Source: Lachnospiraceae bacterium (lineage in GTDB: Bacteria; Bacillota; Clostridia; Lachnospirales; Lachnospiraceae). From it: 12,306 nucleotides of DNA. The notes beneath the pieces were generated by a model. It was not told the origin of the DNA. It saw only the letters and a program-made list of their open reading frames with translations, and searched no databases. Numbering within the stretch: the first letter of the stretch is position 1; the number at the start of each line of letters is the position of its first letter. The position numbers and the translations under genes are program-made. Of this stretch, positions 5,946-12,306 are shown piece by piece. Location: NCBI GenBank assembly GCA_017446125.1, contig JAFSRL010000050.1:1-12306 (forward strand), read 5' to 3'.

Positions 5946-7468
5946 CAGTTCGCGTCCTTGTCCGTCGCGTATTCCGCTCCGAACAGCTCCTCCAGGGTCG
6001 GCGCGTGAAACGCCTGCGTCGTCTGTTCCGGCTGCGTTCGGTCCCGGTCCGTACCGGGCGCGGCACTCACAGCCTGTGCCTCCTCCTGTTGCGGAACAAT
6101 CGCGTCCAGTGTCGGTACGGCTTCCTCCGGGAACGTCAATACATCCTCCGGCGCGTCACCCTCCTGCGGCTTTAACTGCAGGTCCTTTCCTTCCGACAAT
6201 GCCTGCGAAACGTCCGACACACGGGGCACGCCATGCGCCGCGGCTTCCGAAATGTAGCCGTGTTCCGTTCCGTCCACGTCCTCTTCCTCCGTTTCCGGTA
6301 TCTGCATCTGCGTCCAAAGATCCGCAGCGATAAACAAAATGATGAGCAGCAGCACCGCAGCCAGCGGGTAAAGCTTAATCACGGTGGAGCTGAATAAGAA
6401 CCGCGCATACGTCGCAATCGTGAGCGCCTCGATAAAGACCGCCGCCGCGAAACGTCTTCTGCCGGTCAGGCCGTATAAAAACGCCATCACACCCGCCGCG
6501 TACGCGTAGCGCTCATGCATCACCGGCAGGCAGAAAACCGCCAGCTCAAACGTAAAGACCGCAAGCGTCAAAAGGGAGAGCTTCGTCACCGCGAACCGTT
6601 TCGTGTAACAGATATACGCCAGTATCACGAACAAAAATACGGTCAGAATCACGCCCGCGGGAATCAGCATCTGCTGGATGTACACGTCGATGTTGTCAGG
6701 GATTACGGTGTAGATGTTGGGGTAGTTCATCGAAAGCTGTGTGTAGAGCTCCACCTGCGCGGTGTAAACCTCAATCAAAGAATACACGGGCCGCCCGATC
6801 AAGTATGCCGGCACCATGCTCAGCACATACACAACGGCGGCGACAAAAATGTAGAGCAGCTCCGTTTTCTTCAACAGCCACGCGATGATCAAAAACGGCA
6901 GGAAGAGAATCGCCTGCAGCTTGAATGCCAGGGCGAGGCCGAAGAATACCCAGGTCCACAGGGGACGTTCCTTTAACAGAAAGTACAGGCTCATCAACAG
7001 GAAGAACGAGTAGATGCTGTCCGCCTGTGCCCAGGCCGCGGAGTTCATGACCGTTGTGGGCATTGCGAGCACCACCGCAAAGGCAACGCACGCCTTGCGC
7101 TTGTCATTCTCCGTGACAAGCCGCACGATGCCGTACGCCGCCGCGGCGCACAGCACATCGAAAATCACCGATACAATCTTGATTAAGTAAAGATCCGGAA
7201 GCGTCCCGCGCAGCATCGCCAGCAGACAGATGACATACTGATAACCGACGCTGTAATTGAAGGTGCTTAATTCGCTGCGCAAGGGGTCGATTGCGATGTA
7301 GCTCCAGCCGCCCGCCTTTGTGCACTCCTCCATCCAGTTCGCCAGAAAGGACATGTAATCCCCGGACTGTATGTCAAACATCACCCACCGTGCCGCAGCG
7401 CCCAAGGCTGCCGCTATCAGCAGGAATAACCCATGGATCCGTTTGTCTGTTTTGTATGCGTTTTCCAC
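5945..7468 (-). CDS. GT-C mannosyltransferase-like protein (Gpi18/DUF2029 type) with acidic tail
   Basis: This 507-residue protein has many hydrophobic helices up to about residue 380. It starts with an N-terminal helix and SGDYMSFLANW (residues 35-45), whose acidic residue matches the conserved aspartate in the first outer loop of DUF2029/PIG-V-like GT-C enzymes. AWAQADSIYSFFLLMSLYFL and FGLALAFKLQAILFLPF are typical Gpi18-like segments. It probably transfers a sugar from a polyprenyl-phosphate donor. The last 127 residues (381-507) are not membrane-like. They are rich in Glu, Asp, Gln and Pro, look disordered, and include two related stretches, VPTLDAI and APTLEEL. The start is GTG 7468 with AGAGGA 6 bases upstream. 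The next gene begins at its stop codon. Confidence 0.85.
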   Translation of the reverse strand: MENAYKTDKRIHGLFLLIAAALGAAARWVMFDIQSGDYMSFLANWMEECTKAGGWSYIAIDPLRSELSTFNYSVGYQYVICLLAMLRGTLPDLYLIKIVSVIFDVLCAAAAYGIVRLVTENDKRKACVAFAVVLAMPTTVMNSAAWAQADSIYSFFLLMSLYFLLKERPLWTWVFFGLALAFKLQAILFLPFLIIAWLLKKTELLYIFVAAVVYVLSMVPAYLIGRPVYSLIEVYTAQVELYTQLSMNYPNIYTVIPDNIDVYIQQMLIPAGVILTVFLFVILAYICYTKRFAVTKLSLLTLAVFTFELAVFCLPVMHERYAYAAGVMAFLYGLTGRRRFAAAVFIEALTIATYARFLFSSTVIKLYPLAAVLLLIILFIAADLWTQMQIPETEEEDVDGTEHGYISEAAAHGVPRVSDVSQALSEGKDLQLKPQEGDAPEDVLTFPEEAVPTLDAIVPQQEEAQAVSAAPGTDRDRTQPEQTTQAFHAPTLEELFGAEYATDKDAN

Positions 7469-7490
7469 CGTACTTCCTCTTTCTTCTATT

Positions 7491-8651
7491 TTATTCCGGG
7501 CGAAGGACGTGCGCCTTGCTCATGGGTTCTCCCCCCGCGGCAAACTGTGCGCCCTTCCCCGCAAAGCAGTCGTTACAAAACCGCAGAAAATTCTCCGCCG
7601 CTTTTTCCGCGTTCCAGTGCTTCGCGATGGTGCGGTACGCAGCGCGTCCTATCGCGTCCCGCTCGTCCTCATGCACCATACCATATTTTACCTGTTCTGC
7701 AAAATCTGTAAAGCTCCCGTCATGAAAGATCAATCCGTTCCTGCCTTCCCGCAACAGATACGGAACCGCACCCGCTTCATTCGACGCCACGACCAGGCAG
7801 GCGGCATTCATCGCCTCGTTTACGACCGCGCCCCAGCCCTCTAAGCCGTTGCTCGGAAACAGGAAAATGTGCGCTTGCTCCATCATGTTGCGCACCTCCT
7901 TTGGCGGAAGCATCCCGTGAAACGTCACCGCGTCCGTCACCTGCAGTTCGCTTGCAAGCGCCTTCATTTCCTCCAACAGCGGTCCGTCCCCCACCATGTC
8001 AAGATGGGTCTTGAACCCGGCATCCAGACAGGACTTCAGTACACGGATCGCATAGTCCGGTCGCTTCAAGGAAAGCATGCGGGAGGCAAACAGCATCCGT
8101 ACGGTGCCGTCCGGTGCGGACTTCATCTTTGTGACGGCAGCCTCATCGTATTCCAAAAACGGCGGAAAATACCCGAAGCGCAGCATCTTGTCCGGATAGC
8201 TGCGGATCAGGTGAAAGTCGCTTGCGACATACGCACCCGCGCACAGAAGGTAAACCGGCGTCTTCCTGTAACGGAAGTGTTCTTTGTATTTTCGAATGAG
8301 ACCGCGCGGGGAAATCATCTTCCACTGCCCCTCGCGGTAAATCCGCTCGCTTAAGCGGAAGGTGAGCTTTCCGCTCTCCAAGCGTTCCTTCTCGATGTCG
8401 AACCGGTCCGTCCAGCCAAGGATTACCACGTCACTTTCCGCAATCAGCGCCCGGCACTCGCTCTCCCGCTCATAGAAGAGCTTCACATAAGGCAGCGTCT
8501 TCACATCAACGCCCCAGCCCATCGCGGTGCGCTCCTCTTCCATGGGCATCGTCTGGATGAACGTCACCTCCGTATCCGCTTGCCGCATCAAGGCTTCGCA
8601 AAACGGTATCTGATGGTGATTGATGTAATTGGAAACCAGTGTCACTCTCAT
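7491..8651 (-). CDS. family 4 (GT-B) glycosyltransferase
   Basis: This 386-residue cytoplasmic enzyme has two Rossmann-like halves. The N-terminal half begins MRVTLVSNYINHHQIPF, the acceptor side. The C-terminal half has FASRMLSLKRPDYAI (R191 and K196, donor phosphate contacts), VGDGPLLEEM (residues 220-229), and GLEGWGAVVNEAMNA, whose E271 and E279 form the E-x7-E motif of retaining GT4 enzymes. It adds a sugar from a nucleotide donor with retention; the specificity cannot be read. It starts one base after the upstream GT4 stop codon (TAA-G-ATG) with AAGGA 8 bases before the ATG, so it is translationally coupled. Confidence 0.93.
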   Translation of the reverse strand: MRVTLVSNYINHHQIPFCEALMRQADTEVTFIQTMPMEEERTAMGWGVDVKTLPYVKLFYERESECRALIAESDVVILGWTDRFDIEKERLESGKLTFRLSERIYREGQWKMISPRGLIRKYKEHFRYRKTPVYLLCAGAYVASDFHLIRSYPDKMLRFGYFPPFLEYDEAAVTKMKSAPDGTVRMLFASRMLSLKRPDYAIRVLKSCLDAGFKTHLDMVGDGPLLEEMKALASELQVTDAVTFHGMLPPKEVRNMMEQAHIFLFPSNGLEGWGAVVNEAMNAACLVVASNEAGAVPYLLREGRNGLIFHDGSFTDFAEQVKYGMVHEDERDAIGRAAYRTIAKHWNAEKAAENFLRFCNDCFAGKGAQFAAGGEPMSKAHVLRPE

Positions 8652-8652
8652 C

Positions 8653-9933
8653 TTATCCGTCCTTCATCACCGCGTGATACATCTGCAAAAGCGCCGCTTC
8701 GTTTTCCTTCGCGTCGTGTGTGACGCGTGCCCGCTTCTGCGCGTTGTCCGCATATACAAGCGCAATCACCTTTTCCGAAAAAATCTGGATAACAGCCTCC
8801 GCAAGCGCGTCAACATCGCCCGGTGTGTACAACAGTCCCTCCCTGCCGGATTCCATGAGCGACACGATTCCGCCGGTCGCTGTTGCGACACAGGGCATCC
8901 CCAGAAGCATCGCCTCCCCGAGCGCGTTCGGGGAATTCTCGATGGAGGAGGCAAGCACGAAGACGTTGCTGTTTAGGTAACGCGCCTTCATCTCCTCCGC
9001 GGAAAGCTTGCCCAGCATTGTCACATGATCGCCCAGGCGGTTTTGTGCAATCAGACGCTTTAAGTACTTTCCGTACCCGCTGATGCGGAAGGGCAGGGGG
9101 ACAAAGCCGCTGTAATCTCCGCCGCCGATCAAGGAATTGCCGGCAACATACAACTGTGTGTCCGGAAATTCCTCCAGAATCTTCGGCATCGCCCGCAGGA
9201 CATCGTGGAAGCCCTTTAACGGATAGTCGCCCTGCGAAAGAAAGATGCTGTGCGGCATGGCCTCAAGCGCCTCCCAGCTTCCCTTGTAAAAGCAGGGCCG
9301 AAGGGTTTCGTTTACCTTGTGGTAGGTGATGTCCGGGTTGATTCTCTTTACGGCCGCCTCGTCAAACGCCGTGCGTCCCGCTACATGCTTTACACCCTTG
9401 AGTGCCTCTTCCTCATGCTGCGCGCGCTGTTCGAATTTTCGCTTCTGGTCTGACAGTGCGTCGCCGCGCACCTTATCGCGAAAAGTTCTTGTGTTGCAGA
9501 CCTCCTCCGGCAACCCGTCCAGATAGTGCTTTGCAATCTCCGCGCAGACACCCTGGATGCTGATGATGGTTTTCTCCGGATTGCCAAAGGCGCGGACCGC
9601 CGCAAGCGCGTGTGGAAACTCCGTGCCGTGGATGTGCACCATGTCCGGTTGAAAGTCGTTGATAATTTCACGCAGGCGCGTCTCGATTGATGCGTCGTAA
9701 TGCTCCGGCGTCCGCAGGTTTTCCGTAAAGGTGTAGAACGAAACACCGTCGATGACCTCTTTCGTGTTGACATCCGCCGGGAAGCAAACGCCCAATGTGA
9801 CATTGTCCGCGCCGCGGTGCTTTTTGATCCGCGCGTAAGCGCCGCTCAGCCAACCCTCACGGTCTGAGTGGGAAATGCCTTTTTCTTCGGCGTACGCCGG
9901 AAGCATGATGTTGCAGACCCAAAGAACACGCAT
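8653..9933 (-). CDS. family 4 (GT-B) glycosyltransferase
   Basis: This 426-residue protein begins MRVLWVCNIMLP and has PDMVHIHGTEFPHALA (residues 96-111), typical of the acceptor half. The C-terminal half shows FLSQGDYPLKGFHDVLRAMP (donor-binding Lys in context), YVAGNSLIG, and SSIENSPNALGEAMLLGMP with E332 and E340 as the E-x7-E pair, then ATATGGIVSLM. It is a retaining nucleotide-sugar glycosyltransferase acting at the cytoplasmic membrane face. A charged insert at about residues 150-180 separates the halves. ATG 9933 is preferred over TTG 9936 in the same frame. The gap from the upstream GT2 is three bases, with AAGGAAGGGG about 12 bases before the ATG. Confidence 0.93.
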   Translation of the reverse strand: MRVLWVCNIMLPAYAEEKGISHSDREGWLSGAYARIKKHRGADNVTLGVCFPADVNTKEVIDGVSFYTFTENLRTPEHYDASIETRLREIINDFQPDMVHIHGTEFPHALAAVRAFGNPEKTIISIQGVCAEIAKHYLDGLPEEVCNTRTFRDKVRGDALSDQKRKFEQRAQHEEEALKGVKHVAGRTAFDEAAVKRINPDITYHKVNETLRPCFYKGSWEALEAMPHSIFLSQGDYPLKGFHDVLRAMPKILEEFPDTQLYVAGNSLIGGGDYSGFVPLPFRISGYGKYLKRLIAQNRLGDHVTMLGKLSAEEMKARYLNSNVFVLASSIENSPNALGEAMLLGMPCVATATGGIVSLMESGREGLLYTPGDVDALAEAVIQIFSEKVIALVYADNAQKRARVTHDAKENEAALLQMYHAVMKDG

Positions 9934-9936
9934 CAA

Positions 9937-10854
9937 TTATCCGTTCCCCTTCCTTGCGCGGTACAGGGCGCGCCGCGCGAGGTTGTACCACTTTGCCGTC
10001 GTTTCGTTCTCCGCAAGATAAGTGCGTAAAGGCTGCAGCGTCAGCTTCATCCTGCGGTCGAATTTCGCGATCGTCTCATCGCTCATGTAGCGGCGCAGGA
10101 CAATGCGGTGCTCCGCAGCGGAGCGCTTTTTGTTCTCCGCGGTTTCGGAAAACCCGCCGCCCTCATAGTTCGCCACCGCGAGGCTTGCGTATTTGCAAAT
10201 CGCGTGGTAGGTGAAGTAGCTTTTCAAAAAATGATCGTAGTCCGCGCGGACCGCTAAGGTTGTGTCGAAGCGCTCGTTGTAAAACAAGGCGGCATCGTAA
10301 AAGCATGCCTGGTGACACGGCACGTGCCGGTAACAGGCAAAGTCGTCCATCACGGGATTCGAGGAAACGCGCTCCTTTGTCTTTTCCTCAATCACGTCGC
10401 CGTAAAAAATGCAGGGGAGGTGATTGCGGTCCGCGTTCTTCTCTTCGAACGCACGCACCGCATCCGCGATGCGGCGCAGCACGTCTCTTGAGGCGAGCGT
10501 ATCGCCGCAGTTGATGAAATAAATCAGGTGCCGCGCGTTTTCATGCTCCTGTTTTTTTGCATGCCCCGCCGCACCAAGCACCGCGTCAAGCGCAAGGTTC
10601 ATGGCGTCATAGATTCCCGCGTCAAGGCCGGTCAGAATCTGAACGCGGGACTGTAGGTGTGCCGGATAGGTGTGCAATACCTCACGCGCCCTTGCCACAC
10701 TGCCGTCGTTTGAATTCCCGTCCTTGATAACGACGCGGAAATCAATGCCGCCGCTTCCCGCAACGCCTTCCTGCGCGAGCACGCTCTGCAGTGTTTTGAC
10801 GAGCTTTTCGCCCGCGTTATAGGATACGATGATCACATCAAAAAAAACATTCAT
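9937..10854 (-). CDS. family 2 glycosyltransferase (WcaE/colanic-acid-like subgroup)
   Basis: This GT-A enzyme has 305 residues. DVIIVSYNAGEKLVKTLQS (residues 6-24) is the N-terminal nucleotide fold, VVIKDGNSNDGS (residues 41-52) carries the first conserved aspartate, GLDAGIYDAMNLAL (residues 76-89) marks this subgroup, and FINCGDTL (residues 113-120) replaces the usual DxD with N-C-G-D, as is normal in WcaE-like members. It probably transfers one sugar in repeat-unit synthesis. The start is ATG 10854, which shares a base with the stop of the EpsG-like gene (TGATG) and has GGGGA 9 bases upstream; an in-frame TTG just before is less likely. Confidence 0.9.
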   Translation of the reverse strand: MNVFFDVIIVSYNAGEKLVKTLQSVLAQEGVAGSGGIDFRVVIKDGNSNDGSVARAREVLHTYPAHLQSRVQILTGLDAGIYDAMNLALDAVLGAAGHAKKQEHENARHLIYFINCGDTLASRDVLRRIADAVRAFEEKNADRNHLPCIFYGDVIEEKTKERVSSNPVMDDFACYRHVPCHQACFYDAALFYNERFDTTLAVRADYDHFLKSYFTYHAICKYASLAVANYEGGGFSETAENKKRSAAEHRIVLRRYMSDETIAKFDRRMKLTLQPLRTYLAENETTAKWYNLARRALYRARKGNG

Positions 10855-11990
10855 CAATGCGTCCCCATTTCCGAAAGAATCGGCGGCATCTCATGGAACA
10901 AAAACGTCTGATACGGCAGGATCCGGACACCGTCCGCCGCCGCACCGCGCATGTAAAACACAAAGTAGCAGGCTGCCAATAAGAGCAGCGCCGCCTGCAG
11001 TTTTTTCTTCCTCCCGTCTCCTAAGCGTTCCCCCGCCGCGTTCACAATCATGGGCAGAAAAACGATCTGCGTCACGCTTAAGTAATATGCAATCCGGGAG
11101 ACGACGGGCAAAAACGAACAGAACACATACAACGCGAGCGCCATAAGGTTTGCGTGATAATAAAAGCGCAGCGCCGCGTCATCGCTTTCCAACAGTTCGC
11201 TGCGGTAAGCATAGAACGCGAACAGCAGCACCGCCGTACAGCGGATAATGTTCACAAGGCTCGTTCCGCCCTCCAGGTAGACCGTGTCCTCATACGTGGG
11301 ATAGAGCTTCACCAAAAGATTTAAATAAACGTCCTGCAAGAACAGACACGAAACGGCGAGCACCGCAAACAGCACATACATCCACTTCCGCCAGCGGATG
11401 CGCGCCAGGGGGTACAGCACCAAAATCACCAGCATGGACTTGTGGAACAACGCGCCGCAAACAGTCAGAATAAGAAACCGCACCGCGTCGCCGCGCAGCA
11501 CATAATACACACAAACAAAGGCAAGGGACAACGCCAGGTAATACCGCACGGTGGAAATCGACTGGAAGTAATACCCCAGCAGCATGAACAGTGCGATGCT
11601 TACGGGGATGTTGTCGCTCAGGCGAAAGATGGCATAGAGAAAACAAAAGCAGGTCGCCGCGGCAAAGAGCGCGAAGACAAGCAGGTAGTTTTCGAACCCG
11701 CAAAGCGCGTAAACGGCGGCGGTCAGCGCGTTAAACCCGACCTCCGTCGGAACGTAATTCCAAAAGCCCGCACCGATCCGGTGCATGAATTCAACGTAAG
11801 TCGCGTAGTCATTGCCCACATTGATGCGCAGGGCGGAGACAAGAAAGAGCGCAAGGAACATGCCGGCAAACGCGATTCGATTGTAAAGATACTGTTTGGT
11901 GATGACCGCGCCGTATGGAGTTTGCTCCTCCGCGCGGACTTGAAAAGCTGTCAGCAGCACGAAGGCCGTCAGTAACAAATAGACGATCAC
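10854..11990 (-). CDS. EpsG-family polysaccharide polymerase-like membrane protein
   Basis: This is a polytopic protein of 378 residues, normal for EpsG. The family segment LRINVGNDYATYVEFM (residues 54-69) is followed by EVGFNAL (residues 83-89), both EpsG hallmarks; about ten further hydrophobic segments follow. EpsG proteins are thought to polymerise exopolysaccharide repeat units, by analogy with Wzy. The start is GTG 11990, overlapping the upstream stop as GTGA, with AAGGAAGGG about 6 bases before it. A longer in-frame ATG at 12080 would add 30 hydrophilic residues and overlap the previous gene, so it is rejected. The C-terminal tail is short and polar. It is the only polymerase candidate in the window. 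Confidence 0.88.
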   Translation of the reverse strand: MIVYLLLTAFVLLTAFQVRAEEQTPYGAVITKQYLYNRIAFAGMFLALFLVSALRINVGNDYATYVEFMHRIGAGFWNYVPTEVGFNALTAAVYALCGFENYLLVFALFAAATCFCFLYAIFRLSDNIPVSIALFMLLGYYFQSISTVRYYLALSLAFVCVYYVLRGDAVRFLILTVCGALFHKSMLVILVLYPLARIRWRKWMYVLFAVLAVSCLFLQDVYLNLLVKLYPTYEDTVYLEGGTSLVNIIRCTAVLLFAFYAYRSELLESDDAALRFYYHANLMALALYVFCSFLPVVSRIAYYLSVTQIVFLPMIVNAAGERLGDGRKKKLQAALLLLAACYFVFYMRGAAADGVRILPYQTFLFHEMPPILSEMGTH

Positions 11991-12306
11991 GATGCCCTTC
12001 CTTTTCTCATTTCGACGTGCCCCTGCCGGATGCCGTCCTTCATCAGGGAATACGCTTTGTTTAAGGAAATCTCCCTGCACATTTCCTTACGGTTCTTCAA
12101 CAGAAACCGCAGTGCCATCAAGCGGGAAAGACTCCCGTACAAAAACGGATACAGCACGCCCCTGTCAAAGAAAAACTTTTCCGTATAGCCGTCAAACCAG
12201 GTGGAGGGACCGGGCGTCTCCTCCCCGATCAGCTCCGGCACGTGATAGATCTTGCATCCCTTTTGCAGACAGTCGTGCAAAAACAGCGAGTCCTCCCCGT
12301 TCATGT
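11987..12306 (-). CDS. family 2 glycosyltransferase, C-terminal part (runs off right edge)
   Basis: Only the last 106 or so codons are present; the gene begins beyond base 12306. The visible part opens with NGEDSLFLHDCLQKGCKIYH, which matches the ED-containing catalytic-base region of GT-A family 2 enzymes. It continues with VPELIGEETPGPSTWFDGY and a hydrophobic-basic C-terminal part (FFFDRGVLYPFLYG...LKNRKEMCREI) that may sit on the membrane. Its stop overlaps the GTG of the EpsG-like gene by four bases, so the two are coupled. The ATG at 12304 is probably internal. The catalytic first half is not visible, so the sugar and linkage are unknown. Confidence 0.82.
   Translation of the reverse strand, partial: MNGEDSLFLHDCLQKGCKIYHVPELIGEETPGPSTWFDGYTEKFFFDRGVLYPFLYGSLSRLMALRFLLKNRKEMCREISLNKAYSLMKDGIRQGHVEMRKGRAS

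Noticed and set aside
7371..7844. Long plus-strand frames, for example here and at 11442-11975, 6515-6976 and 1493-1963
   Set aside because: All lie opposite well-supported minus-strand genes, have Arg/Pro/His-rich shadow composition and no recognisable domain.
11991..12080. A longer EpsG-like protein starting at ATG 12080
   Set aside because: The extra 30 residues are hydrophilic and overlap the upstream GT2; GTG 11990 has a strong ribosome-binding site and a GTGA overlap.
1..12306. CRISPR arrays, insertion sequences, rRNA genes and plus-strand genes
   Set aside because: I looked for spaced direct repeats, transposase motifs and rRNA signatures and saw none.

Overview
The window reads as a piece of chromosome from a moderately high-GC Firmicute, most likely a clostridial or Lachnospiraceae-type bacterium. 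That placement is an inference from the gene content: an EpsG-type polymerase, a VTC/DUF4956 pair, many glycosyltransferases, purine-rich Shine-Dalgarno sites and a DUF3800 gene behind a structured leader. Every gene I can support lies on the minus strand, so transcription runs from high to low coordinates.

Region A (12306 to about 1957) is a tightly packed surface-polysaccharide cluster. In transcription order it holds the C-terminal end of a family 2 glycosyltransferase, an EpsG-like membrane polymerase, a family 2 glycosyltransferase, two family 4 glycosyltransferases, a Gpi18/DUF2029-like GT-C mannosyltransferase with a long acidic tail, another family 2 glycosyltransferase, a VTC/triphosphate-tunnel protein, a DUF4956 membrane protein, and an ArnT/PMT-like (family 39) GT-C enzyme. 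Most junctions are stop-start overlaps or gaps of a few bases, so this is almost certainly one translationally coupled operon whose promoter lies beyond the right edge. The likely division of labour is that cytoplasmic GT2/GT4 enzymes build a lipid-linked oligosaccharide, GT-C enzymes add sugars from polyprenyl-phosphate donors outside the membrane, and EpsG polymerises. VTC+DUF4956 is an accessory pair of unproven role. No flippase, chain-length regulator or priming transferase is inside the window.

Region B (1956 to 644) is a small metabolic or transport pair: a cupin protein and an EamA/DMT transporter. It has its own extended -10 promoter overlapping the end of the preceding gene.

Region C (643 to 1) is intergenic-rich. 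It holds a strong sigma-70 promoter, a tRNA-Ser(CGA) gene, a 10-bp inverted repeat, a second promoter, and a compact structured leader RNA made of two GNRA-capped hairpins and a terminator-like GC hairpin with a U-rich tail. The leader is followed immediately by the N-terminal part of a DUF3800 protein that runs off the left edge. The DUF3800 start of the window is clearly lower in GC (105 of 240 bases by hand count, about 44%) than the polysaccharide cluster. This promoter/structured RNA/terminator/DUF3800 module beside a tRNA is the most interesting element here.

Two genes (the GT2 ending at 4941 and the EamA transporter) lack a good canonical start codon where homology and ribosome-binding sites place the start. 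Each instead has AUU or AUC there.
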